Shown here in pieces: positions 21,123 to 27,598 of a stretch of 27,598 nucleotides of DNA (position 1 is the stretch's first letter; every line of letters starts with the position of its first letter). This DNA comes from CBDUVZ01 sp965370805 (GTDB lineage Bacteria > Hydrothermota > Tepidihabitantia > Tepidihabitantales > Tepidihabitantaceae), in the NCBI GenBank assembly GCA_965370805.1, contig CBDUVZ010000027.1, positions 1-27,598 of the forward strand, in the 5' to 3' direction. A model generated the notes under the pieces. That model was given only the letters and a program-made list of their open reading frames with translations. It had not been told where the DNA came from and searched no databases. The position numbers and the translations under genes are program-made.

Positions 21123-24100
21123 ATGATGAACGAAGCGGATTCCCGTCGCAGAGTTGGAACCCTGCCACTTGCGGTTCTGATGCTCGCTTTCATGTTCGGG
21201 GGGGCCTGTCTGGGTGGCGAGGCGGGTGGCTTGCGGGACGCGGTGACTTCTGCGTTCGTTGCCGATACCATCGAGAACTTCGATGACGGGGTGGTTGAGT
21301 TGTTTTCCTATCCCGGCGAGGATGCGCATCCGGATTCATGGGCCCTGGACTCCGTCAATACCTACGCCGATTCTCCGTTCTCACTCAGGATGTTCGGTAA
21401 CACCTGGAAGCTGGAGAGCATCAGCCCGATTGAACTGGATACCGGCGACGTCTGGCAGGTGGCGATGTTCGTTGCGAGTCTCGGCGAGATACAGGGGTTC
21501 GGGCTGGTCGATTCGGCCGACACCATGTACTACCCGCTTGCCGGGTCCCAGCAGTTGCACGACGAGAAGTGGGTCACGGTCTACCAGGGAGCGTTTCCGC
21601 AGGATACCTGGAACACCTATCCGCTTCCGGTTGGTGAGGACTGGCTTGCCCTCTATGGCTACCTGCCGACCATCAACCGGATTATCTTCATCAACGACCG
21701 GGACACGGACCCTCACGCGATTGCTTACTTCGATGAGGTAATCGACATCACGAGCGACCTGCCGGTTCCGCCCCAGGTCGAGATATGGTACACGACCGGT
21801 GACGTTTTCGAGAACGGCGACGGCACCTGGAGCGTGACGGTCCAGTTCCACAGCACGGTTACTGACCCGGACAGCGAGCATCATGGCTACTACTGGCATT
21901 TCGGAGATGATTCGACGAGCAGCGATTCCAATCCCAGTCATACCTATATCGTCGGCGATGACCACGAGTACACGGTGCTGCTTGAGGTCGTGGACAGCAC
22001 CGGGCAATGGGGGAGGGCTTCCTGTCGGGTTACGGTCGATCCCGGGCCGACGACTTTCCCGGTCACGATGAACTTCGTGGGCGACATCATGCTCGCGCGA
22101 AGATACGAGTCACCGGGCGGCATCATCGACACGCTCGGGGTGGAGGGGATTTTCGACCCGACCCTGCCCTACCTGGGAGATGCGGCGGATATCACGGTCG
22201 CCAATCTCGAATGCCCGCTGACGACGCGCGGCCCGCGCCACCCGACCAAGCCGATTGTGTTCCGAGGCAGGCCGTCGAACGTCGCCGGACTGGTACACGC
22301 CGGGATCGACGTTGTTTCGCTGGCGAACAACCACGTAATCGACTACGGCCTGGAGGGGCTGCGCGAGACGCAGGAAGTGCTTGGGGCTCACGGCATCCGC
22401 TACTCCGGCGCCGGGGCCAATTCCTACGAAGCGCACCTGCCCCTGTTCTACCAGAAGTCCGGCGTCAATATCGCTTTCCTGGCTTTCAGCGACCGAACCG
22501 GCCAGTACGACAACCTCCAGCCGTACCTGAACGCCGGGTACAACAAGCCGGGCTTTGCCAAGCAGGATACGTTCCGCATCTTCCGGGAGATCCACCGGGT
22601 CGAACCGGATGCCGACCTGATTGTCGTGGAGTTGCATGCCGGTGAGGAATATTCCCCGGTGCCCTGGGACGAGGAACCTGCCGAGGACGAGTTCTATTCG
22701 CCGTTCGCGCTCTTTCCCAGCCCGGTTGACATGCAGGTCAGACGCCGCGCTATCGAAGAAGGGGCGGACCTGATTGTCTGCCATCATCCGCACATGCTCC
22801 AGGGCTTCGAGGTCTACAACGGGAAGCTGATTGCCCATTCACTCGGCGATTTCACATTCGACCTGAACTACCCGGAAACGTACCCGACGGTGATTCTGAA
22901 CGCCGGCATCGACGAGACCGGGTTCTACGAGTATTCGGTGACCCCGGTCTACATCGACGATTACATCCCGCTCCGGGCAGAAGGCGGACTCGGGCTGTAC
23001 ATGCTGGACGAGATTGCCCGGCGTTCCGGAGACCTCGGGACGTACGTGATTGTGAACCGGGGTAGCGTGACTGCGGAAATCGTGCTGGACACCACGGCGC
23101 TGACGCGCTGGGTTCTGCCGTATACGGACGAGCTTCAGTTGCGGGAAGAGAACGGCTACTGGGTCTCCAACCCGCTGCGGCTGCCGCGGGATGGCTGCAT
23201 ATCCTCTGCTGTTTCCGCCACGCCCTCGCGGGACTGGCAGTTCCGGGTGGGCAGAGAAGCGGTCTGGTTCGGGAGCTTTGAGGACGAAGGCTGCACGATG
23301 TGGCTGCTCAATCACGCCGACGAGTTCTACGATACCGTTGCCTGTCGGGGCAGCAGGTCGCTCTGCCAGGTTCGTCCCGAAGGGAACGGTTTGCTCACTA
23401 CCAACTTCGAAGAGCGACTGGCCTGCTATTCCGACTCGTCGTTCCACACTCTCTACGGGCACGTCAAGACCGAGAACGCCCATGATGCGGGCGCGGTCGT
23501 CAGGTTCTACAGCTCGAGGTACGGAGCGACCCCGCTCGGCTCAAGCGATCTTGGAACCGAAGTCACCGGCACGACCGACTGGGCTTTCTACCACAAGGAG
23601 TTCGTGCCGGCTGACGGCACCCGGTACATCGACGTCAGGCTGGGAAGCTACGGGCCGCAGTCCGGCGGCCAGGGCCGGACCTGGTTCGACGATGTCGGCA
23701 TCATCGAATGGGAAGAGTGGCAGCCGCTCGACAGCCCGACGAACGTCCCGGAGCCGAACGACTACTACCGGGTTCAAATCAGGACCGACGTTGCGACAGC
23801 GACTGCAACGCTTTCCTACGAAGAAACGGTCTACAGTCCGCCGGTTGCCGCGCGCGACCGGACCGGGTCCAGGCCCGGGTTCCGGTCATTCCGGAGCTTT
23901 CCGAACCCCGCGGGTTCCAACCCGATAATCCGGTACGACCTGACCGGAACGGCCAGGGTGGCCCTGAGAATCTACAATGTCCTCGGGCAGGAAGTGCGAA
24001 CCCTGATCGATGGACTGCAGGTCCGGGGACCGAAGACTATCACCTGGGACGGGAGAGACAACCAGGGCAGAATCCTGGGCTCGGGCGCGTACTTCTGCCG

Positions 24101-24152
24101 GCTGCGGGTCGGGGAACGCGAGCAATCGAGAAAGATTGTCCTGTCCCGGTGA
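21123..24152 (+). CDS. Giant secreted CapA-type protein with PKD domain and sorting tail
   Basis: A 1009-aa exported protein. Signal segment about residues 10-30 (ends FGGAC, not a standard lipobox). An N-terminal beta-rich region leads to a PKD-like domain (about 219-309: YYWHFGDDSTSSDSNPSHTY). The PGA_cap/CapA phosphoesterase-like domain (about 312-620) has NFVGDIMLAR, VANLECPLT, VVSLANNHVIDYG, HAGEEY and CHHPHMLQGFEV...HSLGDF. Then comes a carbohydrate-binding-like beta region. The FlgD-type tail (about 919-1009: FPNPAGSNPIIRYDL ... WDGRDNQGRILGSGAYF) signals type IX-like secretion. CapA-family proteins act on capsule/polyglutamate anchoring or have metallophosphoesterase activity; a fusion of this size to PKD and sorting domains suggests a surface enzyme on extracellular polymer. 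ATG 21123 (or 21126) is set by the promoter; the mRNA should be leaderless. Confidence 0.85.
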   Translation: MMNEADSRRRVGTLPLAVLMLAFMFGGACLGGEAGGLRDAVTSAFVADTIENFDDGVVELFSYPGEDAHPDSWALDSVNTYADSPFSLRMFGNTWKLESISPIELDTGDVWQVAMFVASLGEIQGFGLVDSADTMYYPLAGSQQLHDEKWVTVYQGAFPQDTWNTYPLPVGEDWLALYGYLPTINRIIFINDRDTDPHAIAYFDEVIDITSDLPVPPQVEIWYTTGDVFENGDGTWSVTVQFHSTVTDPDSEHHGYYWHFGDDSTSSDSNPSHTYIVGDDHEYTVLLEVVDSTGQWGRASCRVTVDPGPTTFPVTMNFVGDIMLARRYESPGGIIDTLGVEGIFDPTLPYLGDAADITVANLECPLTTRGPRHPTKPIVFRGRPSNVAGLVHAGIDVVSLANNHVIDYGLEGLRETQEVLGAHGIRYSGAGANSYEAHLPLFYQKSGVNIAFLAFSDRTGQYDNLQPYLNAGYNKPGFAKQDTFRIFREIHRVEPDADLIVVELHAGEEYSPVPWDEEPAEDEFYSPFALFPSPVDMQVRRRAIEEGADLIVCHHPHMLQGFEVYNGKLIAHSLGDFTFDLNYPETYPTVILNAGIDETGFYEYSVTPVYIDDYIPLRAEGGLGLYMLDEIARRSGDLGTYVIVNRGSVTAEIVLDTTALTRWVLPYTDELQLREENGYWVSNPLRLPRDGCISSAVSATPSRDWQFRVGREAVWFGSFEDEGCTMWLLNHADEFYDTVACRGSRSLCQVRPEGNGLLTTNFEERLACYSDSSFHTLYGHVKTENAHDAGAVVRFYSSRYGATPLGSSDLGTEVTGTTDWAFYHKEFVPADGTRYIDVRLGSYGPQSGGQGRTWFDDVGIIEWEEWQPLDSPTNVPEPNDYYRVQIRTDVATATATLSYEETVYSPPVAARDRTGSRPGFRSFRSFPNPAGSNPIIRYDLTGTARVALRIYNVLGQEVRTLIDGLQVRGPKTITWDGRDNQGRILGSGAYFCRLRVGEREQSRKIVLSR

Positions 24153-24218
24153 AGCAGCAACCTTCCGACTGAACCTCGGCGTCGATTCCTTCTCCGAATT
24201 CGATTCCCCGGCGAACTA

Positions 24219-24266
24219 CCGGTTCTGCAACATAGAACCGGGGCGGGTTCTGAGGCCCGCCCCGGT
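24219..24266. terminator. Bidirectional terminator region with two exclusive hairpins
   Basis: CCGGTTCT/AGAACCGG (24219-24226 with 24234-24241) and a perfect 11-bp stem ACCGGGGCGGG/CCCGCCCCGGT (24237-24247 with 24256-24266) share bases, so only one can form. It lies between the convergent CapA-type and lipoprotein genes; U-runs are poor on both sides. A third CCGGTTCT occurs at 24279-24286. Confidence 0.5.
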
Positions 24267-24283
24267 ATACTGTTGTGCCGGTT

Positions 24284-25123
24284 CTATTCGACGATGTAGG
24301 GTAGTCCCCAGAGAACCGACCGGTCGGGTCCGGTCTTGTTCATTATCGCATCGTTGATATCGATTACCTCAAACCAGACCCAGTGGTCGCCGGTATCGCT
24401 CACGACCCAGGAGCCGTACCAACTGCCGCTGAGACTGTCGTACTGGAACGGGTCGTAGCTATCCCGATCGCGGCCGTGGAGATAGGCCCAGGGCAGGTCC
24501 ACGATATCCGATTCCCAGAGCCGGAGGTCGATTGAGTCCCCGGCTTGGAACGTGTAAGGATACGGGTCGAGCGGCTGGCGGTAGACGTTGACCAGGGACG
24601 GGTACTCGACCGGCTGGCCCGCCCGGCGCACGTCGACCTGCAGCGACTCGATTTCGATGTGCCGGAACCCGGAATCGAACCTGGCATCACAGGGTGAGAT
24701 TTCGGTCATGGTCCAGTCGGTGCCGTCGAACTCGAAGAGCATTTCCATCAGCCCGGTGATTTCGGGCGCGGGCTTGAGGACAGTGTCGCGAATCGAAGTG
24801 TCCGGCCAGTCGGTATAGACCACGTACAGGGTGCAGGGCCAGACCAGCACCATGTTCACTTCGGCTTTCGGGCTGACGACGACGATTTCGTAGTCGATGA
24901 CGGGTTCCGGGACCACACGCCAGGCGGCGACCGGGACCGACGTGTCGCCGTCCGCGCCGCCCTGACCGGTGCGATACGGGTCGTTCGGGCCGGGTATCGC
25001 GCCCAGGGCTTTGAAGAACGGGTGGTCATTCAGCGCCTGGTCGATGCGGTCGGAGTCGGATTCGGTCGAGCAGCCGACGAGCATCAGCAGCGCTCCGATG
25101 AATAGAATGGCGGCAGTTTTCAC
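24284..25123 (-). CDS. Lipoprotein of unknown function in the thiamine operon
   Basis: A 279-aa lipoprotein: a 17-residue signal with lipobox LVGC (Cys at about 18), then STESDSDR. The mature part is acidic and aromatic, with no family that I recognise; segments such as YEIVVVSPKAEVNMVLVWPCTLYVVYTDWPDTS and WVVSDTGDHWVWFEV suggest beta-sandwich structure. The GTG start follows GGAGGAAAC and overlaps the ThiN stop (GTGA), so it is translated from the thiamine operon. It may be a substrate-binding or envelope component for thiamine or precursors, or simply the last gene of a read-through operon; the sequence does not decide. A hairpin region follows its stop. Confidence 0.7.
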   Translation of the reverse strand: MKTAAILFIGALLMLVGCSTESDSDRIDQALNDHPFFKALGAIPGPNDPYRTGQGGADGDTSVPVAAWRVVPEPVIDYEIVVVSPKAEVNMVLVWPCTLYVVYTDWPDTSIRDTVLKPAPEITGLMEMLFEFDGTDWTMTEISPCDARFDSGFRHIEIESLQVDVRRAGQPVEYPSLVNVYRQPLDPYPYTFQAGDSIDLRLWESDIVDLPWAYLHGRDRDSYDPFQYDSLSGSWYGSWVVSDTGDHWVWFEVIDINDAIMNKTGPDRSVLWGLPYIVE

Positions 25124-25725
25124 GTTTCCTCCTTGCCGGTGCTTCCGGACCCGGCAAACCGGCGGGCGATATCAGTCACTCGCTGCGCGAGTTCCAGCGG
25201 GTCGGAACCGACCAGGATGAAGAGCGGTTCCTTGCCCCAGCCTCGCGTTTCATAGAAGACCGGCGGAACTTTGTTTCCGCAGGACTCAACAAGTCGTTTC
25301 ACTTTCCAGGGCATCGAACCCTTGTCCCGGCCGACCAGTTCCCGGGGTTCTTCTTCCCGGTCGACCGCGCCCAGTTTGAGCCCGTGTTCCCGGCAGTACT
25401 CCTTCATGAATACGAGCAGCGGTTCGCTCCAGCGGAAGTTGAGCGCGGCGCGGACGTTCGGGTCGTACTTCCGGAATTCGATAATCCGCCGGGCCAGGTG
25501 GTCGGAAGCGCCGAACCTCACCGGCCCGGACGCTTTCGGCATTCCATTCACCACGGTCAGCCGGCCGTCGATTGCGGCGACGTCGGCCGCGGTCTCCACA
25601 CCGCTTACGGCGTAGCCGAAGTTGACTCTTACTTCGGGCACGAGCGGCCCGAACTCGCGGCACGATTCAAGCAGCGCGACCGCTTCGTTCAGCCGGGCGA
25701 CAACCTCGTGCCGGGCTTCAGGCAC
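25120..25725 (-). CDS. thiN: Stand-alone ThiN-type thiamine-phosphate synthase
   Basis: A 201-aa protein matching the ThiN domain, which in archaea and some bacteria replaces ThiE in joining the HMP pyrophosphate and thiazole phosphate moieties. Visible family pattern: PEVRVNFGYAV, DVAAIDGRLTVV, FGASDHLARRIIEF, DPNVRAALNFRW, a DREEEPREL segment and ETRGWGKEPLFILVG. The His in GASDHLAR and the nearby Arg residues, which matter in catalytic ThiN domains, are present, so it looks enzymatic rather than the regulatory ThiR version; there is also no helix-turn-helix. GTG 25725 has AGGAG seven bases before it and lies 4 nt after the Thi4 stop. Usually ThiN is fused to ThiD; here it is free. Confidence 0.85.
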   Translation of the reverse strand: MPEARHEVVARLNEAVALLESCREFGPLVPEVRVNFGYAVSGVETAADVAAIDGRLTVVNGMPKASGPVRFGASDHLARRIIEFRKYDPNVRAALNFRWSEPLLVFMKEYCREHGLKLGAVDREEEPRELVGRDKGSMPWKVKRLVESCGNKVPPVFYETRGWGKEPLFILVGSDPLELAQRVTDIARRFAGSGSTGKEET

Positions 25726-25729
25726 TGCA

Positions 25730-26512
25730 TTACTCCTGTTTCAGTGATGCGGCAATCCTGTCGGCTGCCCTGAGCCCGGAAAGGAACATGCCGCCGAATA
25801 TCGGGCCCATCCGGGGCCCGCCGAAAGTCGCGTTCGCGGCCATACCCGAGACCCAGAGCCCGGGGTAGACTTCAAGGGTATGCTCGATAGTGAGCATCTC
25901 GGCCCGGTCCGCCCACATCGGCCGCTCGCCTTCGAACTTCCCGGACGGTGTCATCAGCTTGACCCCGGCCTTACGCAGCAGGCCGTTGACCACTTCGCAG
26001 GGATGGCCGGTGGCGTCGATTACGGCCCGGGCTTTCATAGTGAGCGGGTCGACGTGGAGTCCGGCCATCTCGACCGGGCTCCAGTTCAGCACCAGGCCGC
26101 AGACCCGGCCGTCAATCAGCAGCACGTCCTCGGCGCTGATCAGGTTGAATATCTTCACCCCGGCGCGGGCCGTGCGGACGAGCAGAGCACCGAGCGTCTC
26201 AATCGGGTCGGCGACAAAGTATCCCGGCCGCTGCTCGTGGAGACCGACGCCGAGCTCCTTGAGAAAAGACGTTGCTTCCTGCTGGACCACGATTTCGGAG
26301 AACATCATTCCCCCGCCCGGCATCCCGCCGCCGGGTTTGAGCGCGCGCTCGAAGATGACGGTCCGGAACCCCTTTTCGGCGAGCGAGTACGCCGCGGTCA
26401 GCCCGGCAGGTCCGGCGCCGACGACCGCGACGTCGACTTCAAGATTGTCGAGCAGCCTCTTCGTGTAGCGTTCGATAATGGCGCGTGAGACTTCGATGTC
26501 ACTGAGCTTCAA
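25730..26512 (-). CDS. thi4: Thi4-type thiazole synthase (archaeal-like)
   Basis: A 260-aa FAD/NAD-type fold enzyme that makes the thiazole moiety of thiamine from NAD, glycine and sulfur. VDVAVVGAGPAGLTAAY (about residues 26-42) is the dinucleotide motif. FERALKPGGGMPGGGMMF is the Thi4 glycine-rich signature. DATGHPCEVV precedes the position of the sulfur-donor Cys of yeast Thi4, and GPRMGPIFGGMFLSG ends the family core. Eukaryotic-type Thi4 uses a suicidal Cys; archaeal types lack it and use free sulfide. I see no Cys at the expected distance (the one in GHPC is too early), so a sulfide-dependent enzyme is inferred, fitting an anaerobe. TTG 26512 is preferred over the upstream TTG at 26542 because GGAGGT sits four bases before it. 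It is first gene of a three-gene operon. Confidence 0.87.
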   Translation of the reverse strand: MKLSDIEVSRAIIERYTKRLLDNLEVDVAVVGAGPAGLTAAYSLAEKGFRTVIFERALKPGGGMPGGGMMFSEIVVQQEATSFLKELGVGLHEQRPGYFVADPIETLGALLVRTARAGVKIFNLISAEDVLLIDGRVCGLVLNWSPVEMAGLHVDPLTMKARAVIDATGHPCEVVNGLLRKAGVKLMTPSGKFEGERPMWADRAEMLTIEHTLEVYPGLWVSGMAANATFGGPRMGPIFGGMFLSGLRAADRIAASLKQE

Positions 26513-26566
26513 AGATACCTCCGTATCCGGAATCGGGGCCAAGGGGCGCAGACATTAACAAGGTTG

Positions 26567-26594
26567 AGTCTAGAAGAATGCCCGAAAGTGTCAA
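26567..26594 (-). promoter_or_regulatory. Promoter of the thiamine operon (TTGACA-16-TAGACT)
   Basis: The -35 TTGACA (26589-26594) and -10 TAGACT (26567-26572) lie on the minus strand. The leader of about 50 nt is too short for a TPP riboswitch, and none of the THI-box sequence is visible. Confidence 0.62.
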
Positions 26595-26740
26595 GACGCC
26601 TTCCGGCTCCGGACGGGTGTCCCCCAACTTGCGGGCCGGCCAAGCGTGAACCGTCAGCGGATTGCAGCGGGCGGAGACGGAATTGCGTTCCTTCAACTCC
26701 GGCAGATTGCCGGCCGCAATGTCTTCGGTCTTACCTTGTT

Positions 26741-27085
26741 CTACCCGGTGGGCTCGGACAGTATGCGCCGTACGTGCTGAACCAGTTCGGGCAGTTTGTG
26801 CCGCACTACATCCCAGACGATGTCCATGTCGATGCCGAAGTAGTCGTGAATCAGGATGTCGCGCAGACCGGCGATTTTCCGCCACTCGACCTCGGGGTAG
26901 CGGCGGCGTACTTCGTCCGGGACCTTCCTGCAGGCTTCGCCGATGACTTCGAGGTTCCGAATCACTGCATCACGGGTACGTCGGTCTCCGGCCATGTCGT
27001 CGCTGGAGAGTCCGGACGTGAACTCAGCTATGGCCTCGGCGGCTTCCAGGATGTCTTCGAGGTAGACTTTATAGTCCCGGGGCAT
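26741..27085 (-). CDS. hepT: HepT-like (DUF86) HEPN RNase of HEPN/MNT pair 2
   Basis: A 114-aa helical protein of the DUF86/HepT family. The decisive motif RDILIHDY (R-x4-H-x-Y) is present, in GLRDILIHDYFGID. This is the RNase active site, and its Tyr is the residue AMPylated by MntA partners in studied systems. Other family features: RNLEVIGEACRKVP and WRKIAGLRD. It overlaps the upstream nucleotidyltransferase by 17 nt and has no ribosome site of its own, so it is translated by coupling. It is the active-looking toxin of the two HEPN proteins in this window. About 145 bases of non-coding DNA separate it from the thiamine promoter. Confidence 0.87.
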   Translation of the reverse strand: MPRDYKVYLEDILEAAEAIAEFTSGLSSDDMAGDRRTRDAVIRNLEVIGEACRKVPDEVRRRYPEVEWRKIAGLRDILIHDYFGIDMDIVWDVVRHKLPELVQHVRRILSEPTG

Positions 27086-27368
27086 GGACAGCGGCGGCCA
27101 GAATCGGTTCGCGCAGACGGGGTTTGAGGGCGTTCTTGAGTACGAGATCCACGCGGCAGTCGAACAGGTCCTCCAGGAATGCCTTCAGGTCCATGTAGTT
27201 GTCGAAGCTCTTGCGCTTGAATTCGACGAGGAAATCCAGATCGCTCGTTTCGCACGCCGTCCCGGCTGCTGCCGATCCGAACAGGGCCAGGCTGCGGACC
27301 CCGAACGACCGGATTTTGTCCTGGTGCTCGGCCAGGGTATTCAAGATTGCGTCACGACTGCGAACCAT
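27069..27368 (-). CDS. mntA: MntA-like nucleotidyltransferase antitoxin of pair 2
   Basis: A 99-aa minimal nucleotidyltransferase with SLALFGSAAAGTACETSDLDFLVEF, containing the MntA motif GS-x10-D-x-D. A third acidic residue lies in CRVDLVLKNALKPRLREPIL. It precedes and overlaps hepT, the standard antitoxin-first order of MntA-HepT modules. The expected role is to add AMP units to the HepT tyrosine and silence its RNase. ATG 27368 is only five bases downstream of a consensus TATAAT, so the mRNA is probably leaderless. Confidence 0.87.
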   Translation of the reverse strand: MVRSRDAILNTLAEHQDKIRSFGVRSLALFGSAAAGTACETSDLDFLVEFKRKSFDNYMDLKAFLEDLFDCRVDLVLKNALKPRLREPILAAAVHAPGL

Positions 27369-27373
27369 GCGTG

Positions 27374-27402
27374 ATTATAGCATGCTTCGCGGTATGTGCC
27401 AG
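27374..27402 (-). promoter_or_regulatory. Promoter of the mntA-hepT pair (CTGGCA-17-TATAAT)
   Basis: A consensus -10 TATAAT (27374-27379) with an extended TGC in front, and a 4/6 -35 CTGGCA (27397-27402) at 17 nt, minus strand. Five bases separate the -10 from ATG 27368. The rest of 27403-27560 shows no gene, only a small CGGAAA/TTTCCG hairpin near 27467-27483 and a decayed TTCTTTGTGCCTTAT micro-repeat near 27549. Confidence 0.62.
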
Positions 27403-27566
27403 TTCGGGATGCATCAGTAGCGCTGAGCCGGTCAGAACTACCCGGTAACAACTGACGGCCCCGGACGGAAACGCCCGTTTTCCGCTTCGCTCCAATCGTC
27501 ATTTCCTGTGACACTTCCATGTGACTCCGACCCCTCGACCTTATGTGTTCTTTGTGCCTTATATAT

Positions 27567-27572
27567 TATACT
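27567..27572 (+). promoter_or_regulatory. Probable -10 box for a gene running off the window
   Basis: TATACT sits in an A/T-rich stretch, followed by six bases and an ATG, the same spacing as the leaderless genes in this window. No good -35 is visible. Confidence 0.4.
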
Positions 27573-27578
27573 GGGTTC

Positions 27579-27598
27579 ATGAAGTATGATTGTGGGAC
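27579..27598 (+). CDS. Start of a truncated gene at the window edge
   Basis: Only six complete codons are visible (M-K-Y-D-C-G). The call rests on the TATACT box six bases upstream, in line with the leaderless genes here, and on the typical MK start. Nothing can be said about the product, and the frame could close just outside the window. Confidence 0.3.

Noticed and set aside
26513..26566. TPP riboswitch before thi4
   Set aside because: Only about 50 nt lie between predicted transcript start and the start codon, and no THI-box motif is visible.

Overview
The window is high-GC bacterial chromosome with no rRNA, tRNA, CRISPR array or transposase that I can find. A double-membrane (Gram-negative-type) cell is implied by a Lol-type lipoprotein transporter operon with a LolA-like protein, a MltA lytic transglycosylase, an outer-membrane beta-barrel ending in Phe, several lipoprotein signals, and two very large secreted proteins with FlgD/Por-type C-terminal tails. 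Those tails, together with an archaeal-looking thiamine pair (Thi4 plus free-standing ThiN), point to an uncultivated lineage near the FCB superphylum, of the candidate division WOR-3 kind. That placement is inference from gene content.

Layout. 1-1970: an ECF sigma factor, a small partner protein and a 123-aa unknown protein. Two near-identical promoter-like elements sit about 145 nt ahead of the sigma gene and of the 123-aa gene. The second leader carries a boxA-like site and a strong hairpin. Convergent to this block, on the minus strand, lies an apparently undescribed small RNA of about 180 nt with a textbook promoter, a possible pseudoknot and a terminator. 2293-6432: operon of ABC ATPase, two FtsX/MacB-type permeases and a LolA-like protein. 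6453-7244: beta-helix lipoprotein gene broken by an in-frame TAG just after its lipobox. 7319-7867: 2H-phosphoesterase-fold protein that has lost both catalytic histidines. 8106-11894: a three-domain CnaB/carboxypeptidase-regulatory-like secreted protein and a 16-blade YVTN propeller protein. 11988-15702: a lipid-kinase gene diverging from a two-component system (histidine kinase plus NtrC-type regulator). 15874-19306: helical-repeat periplasmic protein, outer-membrane barrel, and MltA on the opposite strand sharing a CTAG stop. 19350-21032: zinc-ribbon membrane protein and a HEPN/MNT pair. 21123-24152: CapA-type giant secreted protein. 24284-26512: thiamine operon with a lipoprotein. 26741-27368: second HEPN/MNT pair. 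27579-end: start of one more gene.

Two translation-initiation styles are visible. The ECF block, the ABC operon, the CnaB-like gene and the thiamine operon have strong Shine-Dalgarno sequences. A second set (7319, 20072 minus, 21123, 27368 minus, probably 27579 and 20312) has good sigma70-type hexamers ending only 5-8 nt before the start codon, so their mRNAs should be leaderless. Short degenerate micro-repeats litter the gaps and have entered coding sequence at protein termini and linkers. The most promising unexplained system is the ECF / duplicated promoter / boxA leader / antisense-oriented small RNA block at 146-2000.
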